DNA of 64,000 nucleotides from Sulfurimonas aquatica (GTDB lineage Bacteria > Campylobacterota > Campylobacteria > Campylobacterales > Sulfurimonadaceae): positions 2,046,001 to 2,110,000 of the forward strand of contig NZ_CP046072.1 in NCBI RefSeq assembly GCF_017357825.1, written 5' to 3'. Shown here piece after piece: positions 43,088-52,323 of the stretch. Every line of letters starts with the position of its first letter. Position 1 is the stretch's first letter. The translations under genes and the position numbers were made by a program. The notes under the pieces are model-generated. The model saw nothing but the letters and a program-made list of their open reading frames with translations. It did no database searches and was not told the origin of the DNA.

Positions 43088-44800
43088 ATGAGTGAGGACT
43101 TACTATTATTTGAACCTGAAGATGATACTTCACCTCTAGGTGAACGCTCTTTTTGGAATATACTGATAGTAGATGATGATGCAGGGGTGCATACTTTTAC
43201 AAAGTTAGCACTGCATGATTTTTCATATGAATCAAAAGGGATAAACTTCATATCTGTTTACAGCGCGGCTGAAGCTCAAGAGTATATGGAGAAAAATAGC
43301 GATATTGCCGTAATACTTCTTGATGTTGTTATGGAGACAGACTCTTCTGGTTTAGACTTAGTTAATGTTATTAGACATAAACTTTTTAATAATTTAACTC
43401 GTATTATTATAAGAACTGGACAAGCAGGAAAAGCACCCGAACGCTATGTTATTGATCACTATGATATATCTGACTATAGAGAAAAAACGGAACTAACGGC
43501 AGATAAACTCTACACAACTATAAGAACTGCTCTATCGCAGTATCATCAACTTGCAGAATTACTAATCAAAAAAAATGAGATTTACAATACACTCATCACA
43601 GACAATTTAACACATACGGGAAATCGTACAAAACTCAACTTTGATCTAAATACAGAAAATTCTAAATCATTAGTACTTTTTAATATTGACTCATTTAGTA
43701 TGATAAATGATGTATATGGATTTGACGTTGGTGATCAGCTTCTTATGCAGTTTAAAAATCTACTCGTTAAAATTACAGACCCAAAATGGGAAGTTTATAG
43801 ACTCGAATCAGATATCTTTGCGATGCTATGCAGTAGTGATGAATCACTCCAACTCTTAGAAGAGATAAGCAGAGTCAAGGAGATTATTGCTAGTCACTAT
43901 TTTTTAATTTTTGATTCTGAATACAGAATTAACGTGACGGTATCCATAGTTCAAAATGAGACAATTAATCTCATTCAAAAGGCTGAGATCGCACTACATG
44001 AAGCAAGGAATTTAGGTAGAAACAGGATACAGGTCTACTCAGAAAATCTAAATATTCTTAAGCAGGTAGAAAAAAACACACAATGGACAAAATGGATTAA
44101 AGAAGCACTGGACAACAACAGAATAATCGCCTATTTTCAGCCAATAGTCGAGTGTAAAACTGATAAAGTTGTAAAATATGAGACTCTTGTTAGATTAGAA
44201 AAAGATGGTGTTGTCCATTCTCCTTGTGATTTTTTACCAACAGCAAGATACGCTGGTTTACTTTATCAAATCACAAAAGCTATGTTTCTACAAGCATGTA
44301 TACATTTTGAGAAAAATGAGCTCCGATTCTCTGTAAATATCACAGACCAAGATTTAGTTGAGAGTGATTTTATAAACTATATTGAAGATACAAGAGAAAA
44401 ATACTCGATATCACCAAGTAGAATATCTTTTGAGATACTTGAAGAGAGCAGCATACTAAATGACCCTACAGCCCAAAAGCACCTCCATAAACTTACAGAA
44501 CTAGGATATGGCTTAGCATTAGATGACTTTGGTGTTCAGTGTTCTAATTTTGCTCAAATAGGAGACCTTTCATTAGAGTCTATAAAAATAGATGGTATTT
44601 ATATCAAAGATATTATCGAAAACTCTTCTTCTCGAATAGTTACAGATACTATCCTCTACTTCACCAAAAAGATTGGAGTAACAACAATAGCAGAGTTTGT
44701 TCATAGTGAAGAGGTCTACAATACAATTAAAGAGATGGGAGTTGATTATGCTCAAGGATATTTTCTTGGAAAGCCTCAAGCACAATTACTTAATGAATAA
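43088..44800 (+). CDS. Response regulator with degenerate GGDEF and EAL domains
   Basis: A 570-residue cytoplasmic protein. Residues about 18-150 are a receiver domain (NILIVDDDAG with the acid pocket, ILLDVVMETDSSG with phospho-Asp, and Lys in REKTEL). A GGDEF domain follows (about 175-320) in which the signature is LESDIF, so it should not make cyclic di-GMP. The EAL domain (about 330-565) keeps ETLVR, NITDQD, EILEES, LDDFG, KIDG and QGYFLGKP, so it is predicted to cleave cyclic di-GMP. It is first of a cassette with YfiR, a histidine kinase and a TonB receptor, and overlaps the yfiR-like gene by one base. The kinase two genes later is its likely partner. Confidence 0.9.
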   Translation: MSEDLLLFEPEDDTSPLGERSFWNILIVDDDAGVHTFTKLALHDFSYESKGINFISVYSAAEAQEYMEKNSDIAVILLDVVMETDSSGLDLVNVIRHKLFNNLTRIIIRTGQAGKAPERYVIDHYDISDYREKTELTADKLYTTIRTALSQYHQLAELLIKKNEIYNTLITDNLTHTGNRTKLNFDLNTENSKSLVLFNIDSFSMINDVYGFDVGDQLLMQFKNLLVKITDPKWEVYRLESDIFAMLCSSDESLQLLEEISRVKEIIASHYFLIFDSEYRINVTVSIVQNETINLIQKAEIALHEARNLGRNRIQVYSENLNILKQVEKNTQWTKWIKEALDNNRIIAYFQPIVECKTDKVVKYETLVRLEKDGVVHSPCDFLPTARYAGLLYQITKAMFLQACIHFEKNELRFSVNITDQDLVESDFINYIEDTREKYSISPSRISFEILEESSILNDPTAQKHLHKLTELGYGLALDDFGVQCSNFAQIGDLSLESIKIDGIYIKDIIENSSSRIVTDTILYFTKKIGVTTIAEFVHSEEVYNTIKEMGVDYAQGYFLGKPQAQLLNE

Positions 44801-45312
44801 TGCTCCTTAAAGCTCTAATACTTCTAAGTTTTATCTCACTCCCTACATACCTCAATGCTATATCAGAGGATGAAATCAAACAGATATATTTAGAAAAATT
44901 CTCTATGTTTATTGAGTGGCCTCAAGACATAGAGAGATTTAATATTTGTATCTACAATGATAAAAAATTTGCCATCTCCCTGCAAGATAAGTATGAATCA
45001 AAAAAATTTAGTAACTACGACCTGAGAATTACTCCTCTCTCAATAGGTGAGCATAATATTGAATCTAAAGAGTGTAATATGCTTTATATAAGAAATACAA
45101 ACTATGCTCAAGAGATCACTTTTGTTAATAATATCTCATCAGAGAATATTTTAATCATTAGTGATAACTATGATGATATCTATCGCGGCTCTATGATTAG
45201 CTTTTATTTAAAAGATAACAAACTTAAATTTGTCATAAACAATGAAGTACTAAAAAAAGCGAGCCTTAAGGCAAGCTATAAACTCTTGAAGTTTGCTAAG
45301 GTAGTCCAATAA
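44800..45312 (+). CDS. YfiR-family (DUF4154) periplasmic protein
   Basis: A 170-residue protein with a signal peptide (cut near LNA, residue about 21), then the family pattern EDEIKQIYLEKFSMFIEWP, FNICIYNDKKF, ECNMLYIRN, ENILIISD and a closing SLKASYKLLKFAKV. YfiR binds the periplasmic sensor domain of YfiN and keeps it off; here the neighbouring protein with such a sensor is a histidine kinase. The gene overlaps the previous and the next gene by a single base each, so the three are tightly coupled. Confidence 0.88.
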   Translation: MLLKALILLSFISLPTYLNAISEDEIKQIYLEKFSMFIEWPQDIERFNICIYNDKKFAISLQDKYESKKFSNYDLRITPLSIGEHNIESKECNMLYIRNTNYAQEITFVNNISSENILIISDNYDDIYRGSMISFYLKDNKLKFVINNEVLKKASLKASYKLLKFAKVVQ

Positions 45313-46853
45313 TGCTAAAAAAACAATCAATAACTCTACAGATGCTTCTATCAGTCATGAGTATTACTATTATGATATCTATTTTCGGTATTATCTTTAA
45401 TGTTTTAAATAGTATAAACACACAAAAAAACTCCTTTATATACCAAAGTGAACTAGAAATAAAACTTATTGCAGACTTTGTTAGTGCTCCTCTCGCGTTT
45501 GGAGATACATTAGCAATTTCAGATGCATTTGCATCTCTTAAGCATAGAGAATCAATCAGATATGCCACTGTCTACTCACCAGATAAAAATGCTCTTGTAA
45601 CATTTAATCCTTACGACTATGAAGTACCTAAACAGATGCAAAAGATAGAGTCTCTTTTTATATCGGATAACCCACTAATTTTAGATTTTGGTCTTTATAA
45701 TCAAACTATACCCATAAAACAAGACGAGTCCCTTCTAGGTTATATACATATACAAAAAAAGACTCAGAGCATTACAGACTCCACTAAAGACCTTCTAGTA
45801 AAGAGTCTCATTTTTTTACTCTTAATTATTCTTCTGACCTACTTTATATCAAAATCTTTAAGTCGTAAAATACTCCACCCTATAATTCACTTAGCATCAG
45901 TAGCACATCGTGTTGCAAACTCTAAAGATTATTCAATCCGAGTAAAACATAATAAAGACAATGAGATTCAAACTCTCTACAATGCTTTTAATACTCTTTT
46001 AAAGGATACAGATTCACTCACATCGAACTTAGAGACACGCGTTCAGGAGAGAACACATGAACTTGAGCAGAGTATAGAAGCACTTAAAAGTGTACAAACC
46101 CAATTAATAGAATCAGAAAAAATGGCTTCACTTGGAAGCTTAGTGAGTGGTATAGCTCACGAAGTAAATACACCCTTGGGCAATGCTTTAACAGGGGGAT
46201 CAATCATAGTTCATGAGACGAAAGAGCTTACAAGGCAAATAAATGAAGGCACTATAAAAAAGTCTACAATGCTCAAAAGTTTAGATGTGCTTAATGAGAG
46301 TTCACAAGTACTTATGCTTAGCATAAAGAGAGCTGCAGACTTAATACGAAGTTTTAAAAAGATATCTATTGATCAAAGCGTAGAATCAAGACAGAAATTT
46401 AATCTTTACTCCTACTTAGAAGAAGTTCTATTAACCTTTCACAATAAACTAAAAAAAGTTCCTATAAAAGCAACTATAACTGGAGATAAAGAGCTAGTCG
46501 TCAACTCTTTTCCCGGAAGCTATGCTCAAATCTTTAGTAATCTCATCCAAAATACTCTTATTCATGCTTATAACAAAAATAAAAAGGATGCTAAAGTAAG
46601 TATATCTATTGTAAATAATGGAGACTCTTTCACTTTAATATATGAAGACAATGGTGATGGAATGGATGAGAGCATTATAAAAAATGCATTTGAGCCATTT
46701 AGTACAACAAGACGCAATATGGGAGGGACTGGCCTAGGTTTAAACATAGTCTATAACTTAACGACACAGAAACTTCATGGAAAAATAAAGCTAGATACAA
46801 GCCCTGATAATGGAACTAAATTTACATTTACCATACCTATATCAGAGAATTAA
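45312..46853 (+). CDS. Sensor histidine kinase with CHASE8-like periplasmic domain
   Basis: A 513-residue inner-membrane kinase. First helix at about 13-35; periplasmic domain (about 36-165) with SELEIKLIADFVSAPLAFGD, ASLKHRESIRYATVY, a pattern shared with YfiN-type CHASE8 sensors; second helix at about 166-186; HAMP (about 187-240); a short coiled coil; HisKA with His in SGIAHEVNTPLGN; HATPase with FSNLIQNTLIHAY, EDNGDGMD and GGTGLGLNIVY. All catalytic boxes are intact. With YfiR upstream, I infer that YfiR controls this kinase, which would phosphorylate the receiver-EAL protein. No DNA-binding regulator is nearby. Confidence 0.88.
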   Translation: MLKKQSITLQMLLSVMSITIMISIFGIIFNVLNSINTQKNSFIYQSELEIKLIADFVSAPLAFGDTLAISDAFASLKHRESIRYATVYSPDKNALVTFNPYDYEVPKQMQKIESLFISDNPLILDFGLYNQTIPIKQDESLLGYIHIQKKTQSITDSTKDLLVKSLIFLLLIILLTYFISKSLSRKILHPIIHLASVAHRVANSKDYSIRVKHNKDNEIQTLYNAFNTLLKDTDSLTSNLETRVQERTHELEQSIEALKSVQTQLIESEKMASLGSLVSGIAHEVNTPLGNALTGGSIIVHETKELTRQINEGTIKKSTMLKSLDVLNESSQVLMLSIKRAADLIRSFKKISIDQSVESRQKFNLYSYLEEVLLTFHNKLKKVPIKATITGDKELVVNSFPGSYAQIFSNLIQNTLIHAYNKNKKDAKVSISIVNNGDSFTLIYEDNGDGMDESIIKNAFEPFSTTRRNMGGTGLGLNIVYNLTTQKLHGKIKLDTSPDNGTKFTFTIPISEN

Positions 46854-46915
46854 TACTTATTTTATATAAGTTAAACTATTATTATATTTAATTATATACT
46901 TCTTAGGAATATTAA

Positions 46916-48895
46916 ATGAAAAAAAATCTACTTTTAACTCTATTAGCTTCCTCTGTCTTAGTAGCAAATCAACAAGATGATCTTGAGATGTTATCATTAG
47001 AAGAGTTAATGAATGTTCCTATCACAACGGTATCTAAACGCCAAGAGTCTCAACACTTAGCAGCGGGCGTAGTAACAATCATATCTGCAAGTGAAATAAA
47101 ACAGTTTGGAGCAAGACACCTTAGAGATGTTTTGGATAGAGTGGTAGGAGTGCAGGTACTAGGTTCACATCAAGATCCACATAGTAAAACATCTATGCGT
47201 GGCTTTAACTCTTCTCACCATGAAGGCCACACTCTCATCCTCTTAAATGGCCGTCCTGTTCGACAGGCTACTGATGGTGGGTTAAACAGTGACTTCTATC
47301 TCGGCTTTCCACTAAATGTCATTGATCATATAGAGGTAGTTCGTGGTCCAGGCTCTGTTATACATGGTACAAACGCAGTAGCCGGTGTTGTAAATATTAT
47401 CACTAAAAATGCTAAAGAAGCTATATCTGAAACAAGAGTTGACTTAGGTTATGGCAGCTTTAATAGAACTCAAGCTCAACTCTCTACACTTATAGGTGGA
47501 GAAGACTATAGTATTAACATAGGTGCAAACTACATAACGTCAGATGGAGATACCGTAAGTGGTATACAAGATGAGCTTGGGAATATTGGTGATTATAAAT
47601 CAGGACAGGAGAGTAAAAACATTCTAATAAGTGGTGAGTATAAACAACTCACATTTGACATAATGTATATGAGTAACCAACTCGAGAGTGCCTCTTCTGT
47701 TTTTCAACTGCCCTCAAAAGAGATAGATTTAAAACGCACCTATATTGACCTAGGTTATACGCAAAATCTATACTCTGGGTGGGACTTAGAAGTTCACTAT
47801 ACACATCAAAATGATTCTGCTGAGTGGACGATAATAGAAGCTCTAGGAGATAACCGCTCAGATGGCTCATCCCATTTAGTCGAAGCCATACTCAGAGGTA
47901 ATATATCTAGTAACTTAAACATTTTAATTGGGGCCCTGCATGCAGAGAACACTTCTGAATTTCAATTTAAGTTCCCTGGTGCTACAAAAACATCTCTACC
48001 AAAAACTACTATAACCAATACAGCCGCTTATGTACAAACTGACTATATGCTTTCATCTAAACAAAAAATCATAGCAGGGGTACAGGTAAACAAACCAAAT
48101 GATATTGAAGCAGATTTTTCATTTAGGGCTGGTTTTATTCAAGGCATAGGCGATGATACATGGCTTAAGCTTCTTTATAGTGAAGCCTATCGTTCACCAA
48201 CTATTGTAGAAACGTCTCTAAACGCTCCCGCTTTAATGGGTAATCCGCTGCTAGATCCAGAAAAAGTATATACATATGATTTACAACTTTTACACAATAC
48301 AGATAAAACATCACTAGCACTAACTCTCTACCACTCTCAACTTGAGAATCAAATAGTTAGATGGGACCATGATAATAATAGCACAACGCCATTGACTCAG
48401 AAGAATGAAGGCTACACAACTTTTAATGGAGTTGAATTTGAAGGAAGATATCAAGTCAGTAAAAAGTTAAACTTAACAGGAAACTTTAGTTACCAAGAGA
48501 ATGAAACAGATTCTGGTGTCAAACAATCTACATATGCACCTAACTATATGGCTAAAATTGGAGCGACATATAGTGGTATTAATGCAACAAACTTAAGTGT
48601 TTTTAATAGCCTAGTAGGCCCCTCTAGCAACTTAGGAGAAGTAATTGGAGATACAAGTATAAACATTAACCCTGAGGCCAAAGCTTATAATCTATTAACA
48701 GCAAATATTATGCTAGACACTGGAACTCTTTTATCTATAGGTAAACCTAAACAATCAACACTTTCTATCTACCTAGACAACCTATTAGATGAGAAAGTTT
48801 ATTCCGCTGATTTAAATTTTAGAAGTGCAAACAACACTATTCCTGCACACTGGGGTAGAGGTATTTATGCAAACTTTACATACAAGTTTCAATAA
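46916..48895 (+). CDS. TonB-dependent outer-membrane receptor
   Basis: A 659-residue protein with a signal peptide (cut after LVA). SLEELMNVPITTVSKR follows, a TonB-box-like region. The plug domain (about 50-160) has VVTIISASEIKQFGARHLRDVLDRVVGV, RGFNSSHHEGHTLILLNGRPV and IEVVRGPGSVIHGTNAVAGVVNIIT, and a 22-strand type barrel ends in an aromatic residue (YKFQ with F near the end). The substrate (metal chelate, vitamin or sugar) is unknown. It lies 62 bases after the kinase gene, same direction; co-regulation with the signalling cassette is inference. Confidence 0.9.
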   Translation: MKKNLLLTLLASSVLVANQQDDLEMLSLEELMNVPITTVSKRQESQHLAAGVVTIISASEIKQFGARHLRDVLDRVVGVQVLGSHQDPHSKTSMRGFNSSHHEGHTLILLNGRPVRQATDGGLNSDFYLGFPLNVIDHIEVVRGPGSVIHGTNAVAGVVNIITKNAKEAISETRVDLGYGSFNRTQAQLSTLIGGEDYSINIGANYITSDGDTVSGIQDELGNIGDYKSGQESKNILISGEYKQLTFDIMYMSNQLESASSVFQLPSKEIDLKRTYIDLGYTQNLYSGWDLEVHYTHQNDSAEWTIIEALGDNRSDGSSHLVEAILRGNISSNLNILIGALHAENTSEFQFKFPGATKTSLPKTTITNTAAYVQTDYMLSSKQKIIAGVQVNKPNDIEADFSFRAGFIQGIGDDTWLKLLYSEAYRSPTIVETSLNAPALMGNPLLDPEKVYTYDLQLLHNTDKTSLALTLYHSQLENQIVRWDHDNNSTTPLTQKNEGYTTFNGVEFEGRYQVSKKLNLTGNFSYQENETDSGVKQSTYAPNYMAKIGATYSGINATNLSVFNSLVGPSSNLGEVIGDTSININPEAKAYNLLTANIMLDTGTLLSIGKPKQSTLSIYLDNLLDEKVYSADLNFRSANNTIPAHWGRGIYANFTYKFQ

Positions 48896-48916
48896 TCTTC
48901 TCTTATGAGATTATTG
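48890..48916 (+). terminator. Stem-loop over the TonB-receptor stop
   Basis: CAATAATCT at 48890-48898 pairs perfectly with AGATTATTG at 48908-48916 across a 9-base loop; the TAA stop lies in the left arm. There is no T-run, so it may be weak. Confidence 0.45.
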
Positions 48917-48972
48917 CGTTACATATTTTAAAAACTATCTCAAATTTTAACATCCCCTCAGAACAATTCTTG

Positions 48973-48978
48973 TATAAT
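48973..48978 (+). promoter_or_regulatory. Candidate -10 element of prs
   Basis: TATAAT preceded by TTG (extended -10 like, TTGTATAAT), 32 bases before the prs ATG, with AAGGAA at 49000-49005 as ribosome site. Confidence 0.55.
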
Positions 48979-49010
48979 TTCTCCATATAATTTTCCCATA
49001 AGGAATACCA

Positions 49011-49937
49011 ATGCGTGGTTATAAGATTTTTGCTGGTTCTGCTAGTGTTGATTTTGCAAAAGAGATTTGTCAAGTTTTAGATGTTCCATTAGCTAAGGCT
49101 GATGTTAAAAAGTTTAGTGATGGTGAGATATCAGTTCAGATAGCTGAATCAGTACGTGGTCGCGATGTATTTATAGTACAGTCTACTGGTGCACCTTCAA
49201 ATGACAACCTTATGGAACTTCTTATCATGACAGATGCTCTTAAACGCTCATCTGCGAGTAGTATCACTGCCGTTGTTCCTTACTATGGATATGCTAGACA
49301 AGACCGTAAGGCGGCTCCACGTGTTCCTATTACAGCTAAGCTAGTAGCAAACCTTTATGAGACTGCTGGAATTGATAGAGTTGTAACTATAGATCTTCAT
49401 GCTGGACAGATTCAAGGTTTTTTTGATATCCCAGTTGACAACCTTTATGGTTCTGTAACATTTGAGACATACATCAAAAGCAAAAACCTTAAAAATCCTA
49501 TTATCGCATCTCCAGATATTGGTGGTGTTGCCCGTGCTAGATACTTTGCAAAACGCATGGGTCTAGAGATGGTTATCGTTGATAAACGCCGTGAAAAGGC
49601 TAATGAAAGTGAAGTAATGAATATCATCGGTAATGTTGAGGGTCATGATGTAATCATGATTGACGATATGGTTGATACTGCTGGCACTATGGTTAAAGCA
49701 GCCACTGCACTTAAAAACAAGGGTGCGAATTCAGTAATGGCTTGCGCAACGCATGGTGTTCTTAGTGGAAAAGCTTACGATAACCTAGAGAATGGTGAGC
49801 TTGATGAGCTAATCATTACAAATACGCTTGAGACGAAAGAACATTCAAAAGTAAAAGTTCTAACTGTCGCTCCACTTTTTGCTGAAGTAATCCGTCGCGT
49901 TTACCACAACGAAAGTGTAAACTCACTTTTTGCATAG
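49011..49937 (+). CDS. prs: Ribose-phosphate pyrophosphokinase
   Basis: A 308-residue enzyme that makes PRPP from ribose 5-phosphate and ATP. Present are KIFAGSASVDFAKEICQ at the start, FIVQSTGAPSNDNLMELLIM, PYYGYARQDRKAAPRVPI with the flexible ATP loop, DLHAGQIQGFFDIPVDNLY, KRREKANESE and the PRPP loop IDDMVDTAGTM. Length is normal. It supplies purine genes elsewhere in the window (purH, purL). Nine bases upstream of lepA. Confidence 0.97.
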   Translation: MRGYKIFAGSASVDFAKEICQVLDVPLAKADVKKFSDGEISVQIAESVRGRDVFIVQSTGAPSNDNLMELLIMTDALKRSSASSITAVVPYYGYARQDRKAAPRVPITAKLVANLYETAGIDRVVTIDLHAGQIQGFFDIPVDNLYGSVTFETYIKSKNLKNPIIASPDIGGVARARYFAKRMGLEMVIVDKRREKANESEVMNIIGNVEGHDVIMIDDMVDTAGTMVKAATALKNKGANSVMACATHGVLSGKAYDNLENGELDELIITNTLETKEHSKVKVLTVAPLFAEVIRRVYHNESVNSLFA

Positions 49938-49946
49938 AGGATAAAC

Positions 49947-51737
49947 TTGAAAAATATTAGAAACTTTTCTATTATAGCTCATATCGATCATGGTAAGAGT
50001 ACCTTAGCGGACCGTATCATACAAGAGTGTGGTTCTGTCACTGAACGTGAAATGGGTAAGCAGATGATGGACACAATGGACATCGAGCAAGAACGTGGTA
50101 TTACCATCAAAGCTCAATCTGTTAGACTAGACTATGTTAAAGATGGAGAGCACTATGTTCTCAATCTTATAGACACACCGGGTCATGTTGATTTTTCATA
50201 TGAAGTAAGTAAGTCTCTTGCTTCTTCTGATGGTGCACTTCTTATTGTTGATGCTGCACAAGGTGTTGAGGCTCAAACTATTGCAAACGTTTATCTTGCG
50301 TTAGATAATGACCTTGAACTTATTCCTGTTATAAACAAGATTGACCTACCTGCGGCTGAACCTGAACGCGTAGCTGAAGAGATAGAAGAAGCAATCGGCA
50401 TAGATGCAACAGACGCTTGTCTAGTATCTGCGAAGACTGGCGTTGGAATTCGTGAACTTATAGACGCCATCGTAGATAGAATCCCTGCTCCCGTTGGTGA
50501 TCCTGAAGCTACTACTAAAGCTATTATTTACGACTCATGGTTTGACTCGTATCTTGGAGCGCTTGCGTTAGTCCGCGTTTTTGATGGAGCAATTAAAAAG
50601 GGTCAAAACATTAAACTTATGAGTAGTGGCGAGGAGCATCAGGTCTTAGACTTAATGTACCCTCACCCTATGAAAAAGATTAAAACGCCAGCAATTCAGT
50701 CTGGTGAAATTGGCATAGTTGTTTTAGGTCTCAAAGAGGTAAGCGTTGTAAACGTTGGAGATACCATCACCGACGCAAAAAATCCAACGGCCGAACCTGT
50801 TGGAAAATATGAACCAGCAAAACCTTTTGTATTTGCCGGTATTTACCCTATAGATACGGACAAGTTTGAGGACCTTCGCGATGCTTTAGATAAGCTGCGT
50901 TTAAATGACTCTTCGCTCTCGTATGAGCCTGAGACATCTGTAGCGCTTGGATTTGGCTTTCGTGTAGGTTTTCTTGGTATGCTCCATATGGAAGTTATCA
51001 AAGAGCGTTTAGAACGCGAGTATGGACTTGACCTTATCGCTTCTGCTCCTTCGGTTATATATAAAGTTTACCTAACAAATGGAGATGAGATAGCTGTACA
51101 CAACCCATCTGAACTTCCTCAGGTGAATTTTATTGATAGAATTGAAGAGCCTTATGTAAGAGCGACAGTTATAACACCAGCTGAGTATCTTGGAAATATT
51201 ATTACTCTTCTTATAAATAAACGCGGGACACAGACAAAAATGACATATCTTAATGAAGATAGAGTTATGCTTGAGTATGAAGTACCAATGAATGAAATCG
51301 TTATGGACTTCTATGATACACTTAAATCTATCTCAAAAGGGTACGCGTCATTTGACTATGAGCCAATAGACTTTAAAGTTGGTGACCTTGTAAAACTAGA
51401 CATTAAAGTAGCAGGAGAAGCCGTAGATGCGCTTAGTATCGTAGTTCCTCGTAACCAAGCACTTCCTCGTGGTCGAGTTTTAGTTAAAAATATGAAAGAG
51501 CTTATTCCCCGTCAACTTTTTGAAGTTGCTGTTCAAGCTTCACTTGGTAGTCAAATCATCGCTCGTGAGACTGTAAAGTCTATGGGTAAAAACGTTACTG
51601 CAAAATGTTACGGTGGCGATATCACTCGTAAACGTAAACTTTTAGAAAAACAAAAAGCCGGTAAAAAACGTATGAAGTCTATCGGTAAGGTTCAACTTCC
51701 TCAAGAAGCCTTTATGTCTGTTTTAAAGATGGACTAA
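49947..51737 (+). CDS. lepA: Translation elongation factor 4
   Basis: A 596-residue GTPase that acts on stalled or initiating ribosomes. The G domain has [14 protein letters not shown] (G1), ERGITIKAQ (G2), [11 protein letters not shown] (G3) and NKIDLP (G4). Domains II and III follow, then the LepA-specific C-terminal domain ending [19 protein letters not shown] and [17 protein letters not shown] start ([13 protein letters not shown]) with AGAGGA upstream. Full length. Confidence 0.97.
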   Translation: MKNIRNFSIIAHIDHGKSTLADRIIQECGSVTEREMGKQMMDTMDIEQERGITIKAQSVRLDYVKDGEHYVLNLIDTPGHVDFSYEVSKSLASSDGALLIVDAAQGVEAQTIANVYLALDNDLELIPVINKIDLPAAEPERVAEEIEEAIGIDATDACLVSAKTGVGIRELIDAIVDRIPAPVGDPEATTKAIIYDSWFDSYLGALALVRVFDGAIKKGQNIKLMSSGEEHQVLDLMYPHPMKKIKTPAIQSGEIGIVVLGLKEVSVVNVGDTITDAKNPTAEPVGKYEPAKPFVFAGIYPIDTDKFEDLRDALDKLRLNDSSLSYEPETSVALGFGFRVGFLGMLHMEVIKERLEREYGLDLIASAPSVIYKVYLTNGDEIAVHNPSELPQVNFIDRIEEPYVRATVITPAEYLGNIITLLINKRGTQTKMTYLNEDRVMLEYEVPMNEIVMDFYDTLKSISKGYASFDYEPIDFKVGDLVKLDIKVAGEAVDALSIVVPRNQALPRGRVLVKNMKELIPRQLFEVAVQASLGSQIIARETVKSMGKNVTAKCYGGDITRKRKLLEKQKAGKKRMKSIGKVQLPQEAFMSVLKMD

Positions 51738-51746
51738 GAATCAACT

Positions 51747-52322
51747 ATGAAATGCTTAATGTGTGAGAGTTTTTCTTTCACACATATCTGCCACTCCTGT
51801 CAACAACTTTTCTTAACTCCCAAAATCTATAAACGCCGACTCTCAAACAATATAGAAGTAATCTCTTTTTACAAATATGGTGATATAAAAGATCTGCTCC
51901 ATACAAAACATACGGACTTAGGATTTTACATCTATGCTACTCTAGCAGAGCTCTCTTTTAAAAAGTTTGCTGATGAGTTTCATTTTAATGAGCCAGTCGT
52001 ATCGATTCCAATTGATGATAATATAACAAGCGGCTATTCACATACAGCTCTGATTAACAACTCTTTAAAATCTCAAAATATCAAACCGCTCTTTAACAAA
52101 CTAAGAGCTAAAAACTCCCTCTCCTACTCTGGAAAAAGCAGAGAGTTTAGGCTTCTTAATCCCAGAGATTTTGTACTAAATGATTTTAAAGAGGAGCTAG
52201 TTATTTTAGTTGATGACATTGTTACAACAGGAGCTACGCTTAGCGAAGCGGCAACAAAACTAAAGACGCAAAACAAAGAGATTCTATTTTGTCTTACGCT
52301 TTGTGACGTAAGTAAAAAGTAG
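51747..52322 (+). CDS. ComF-family phosphoribosyltransferase
   Basis: A 191-residue protein with an N-terminal Cys cluster (CLMCESFSFTHICHSC, likely zinc binding) and a C-terminal PRPP-binding loop VDDIVTTGATLSEAA. ComF proteins are linked to DNA uptake by natural transformation, though their reaction is not settled. SYSGKSREFRLLNP matches the flexible arm usual in ComF. The 3' end is 1 base from the convergent AsmA-like gene, with no obvious terminator between them. Confidence 0.83.
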   Translation: MKCLMCESFSFTHICHSCQQLFLTPKIYKRRLSNNIEVISFYKYGDIKDLLHTKHTDLGFYIYATLAELSFKKFADEFHFNEPVVSIPIDDNITSGYSHTALINNSLKSQNIKPLFNKLRAKNSLSYSGKSREFRLLNPRDFVLNDFKEELVILVDDIVTTGATLSEAATKLKTQNKEILFCLTLCDVSKK

Positions 52323-52323
52323 C

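Noticed and set aside
43600-44060. Active diguanylate cyclase
   Set aside because: The GGDEF signature is replaced by ESDIF, so synthesis of cyclic di-GMP is unlikely.
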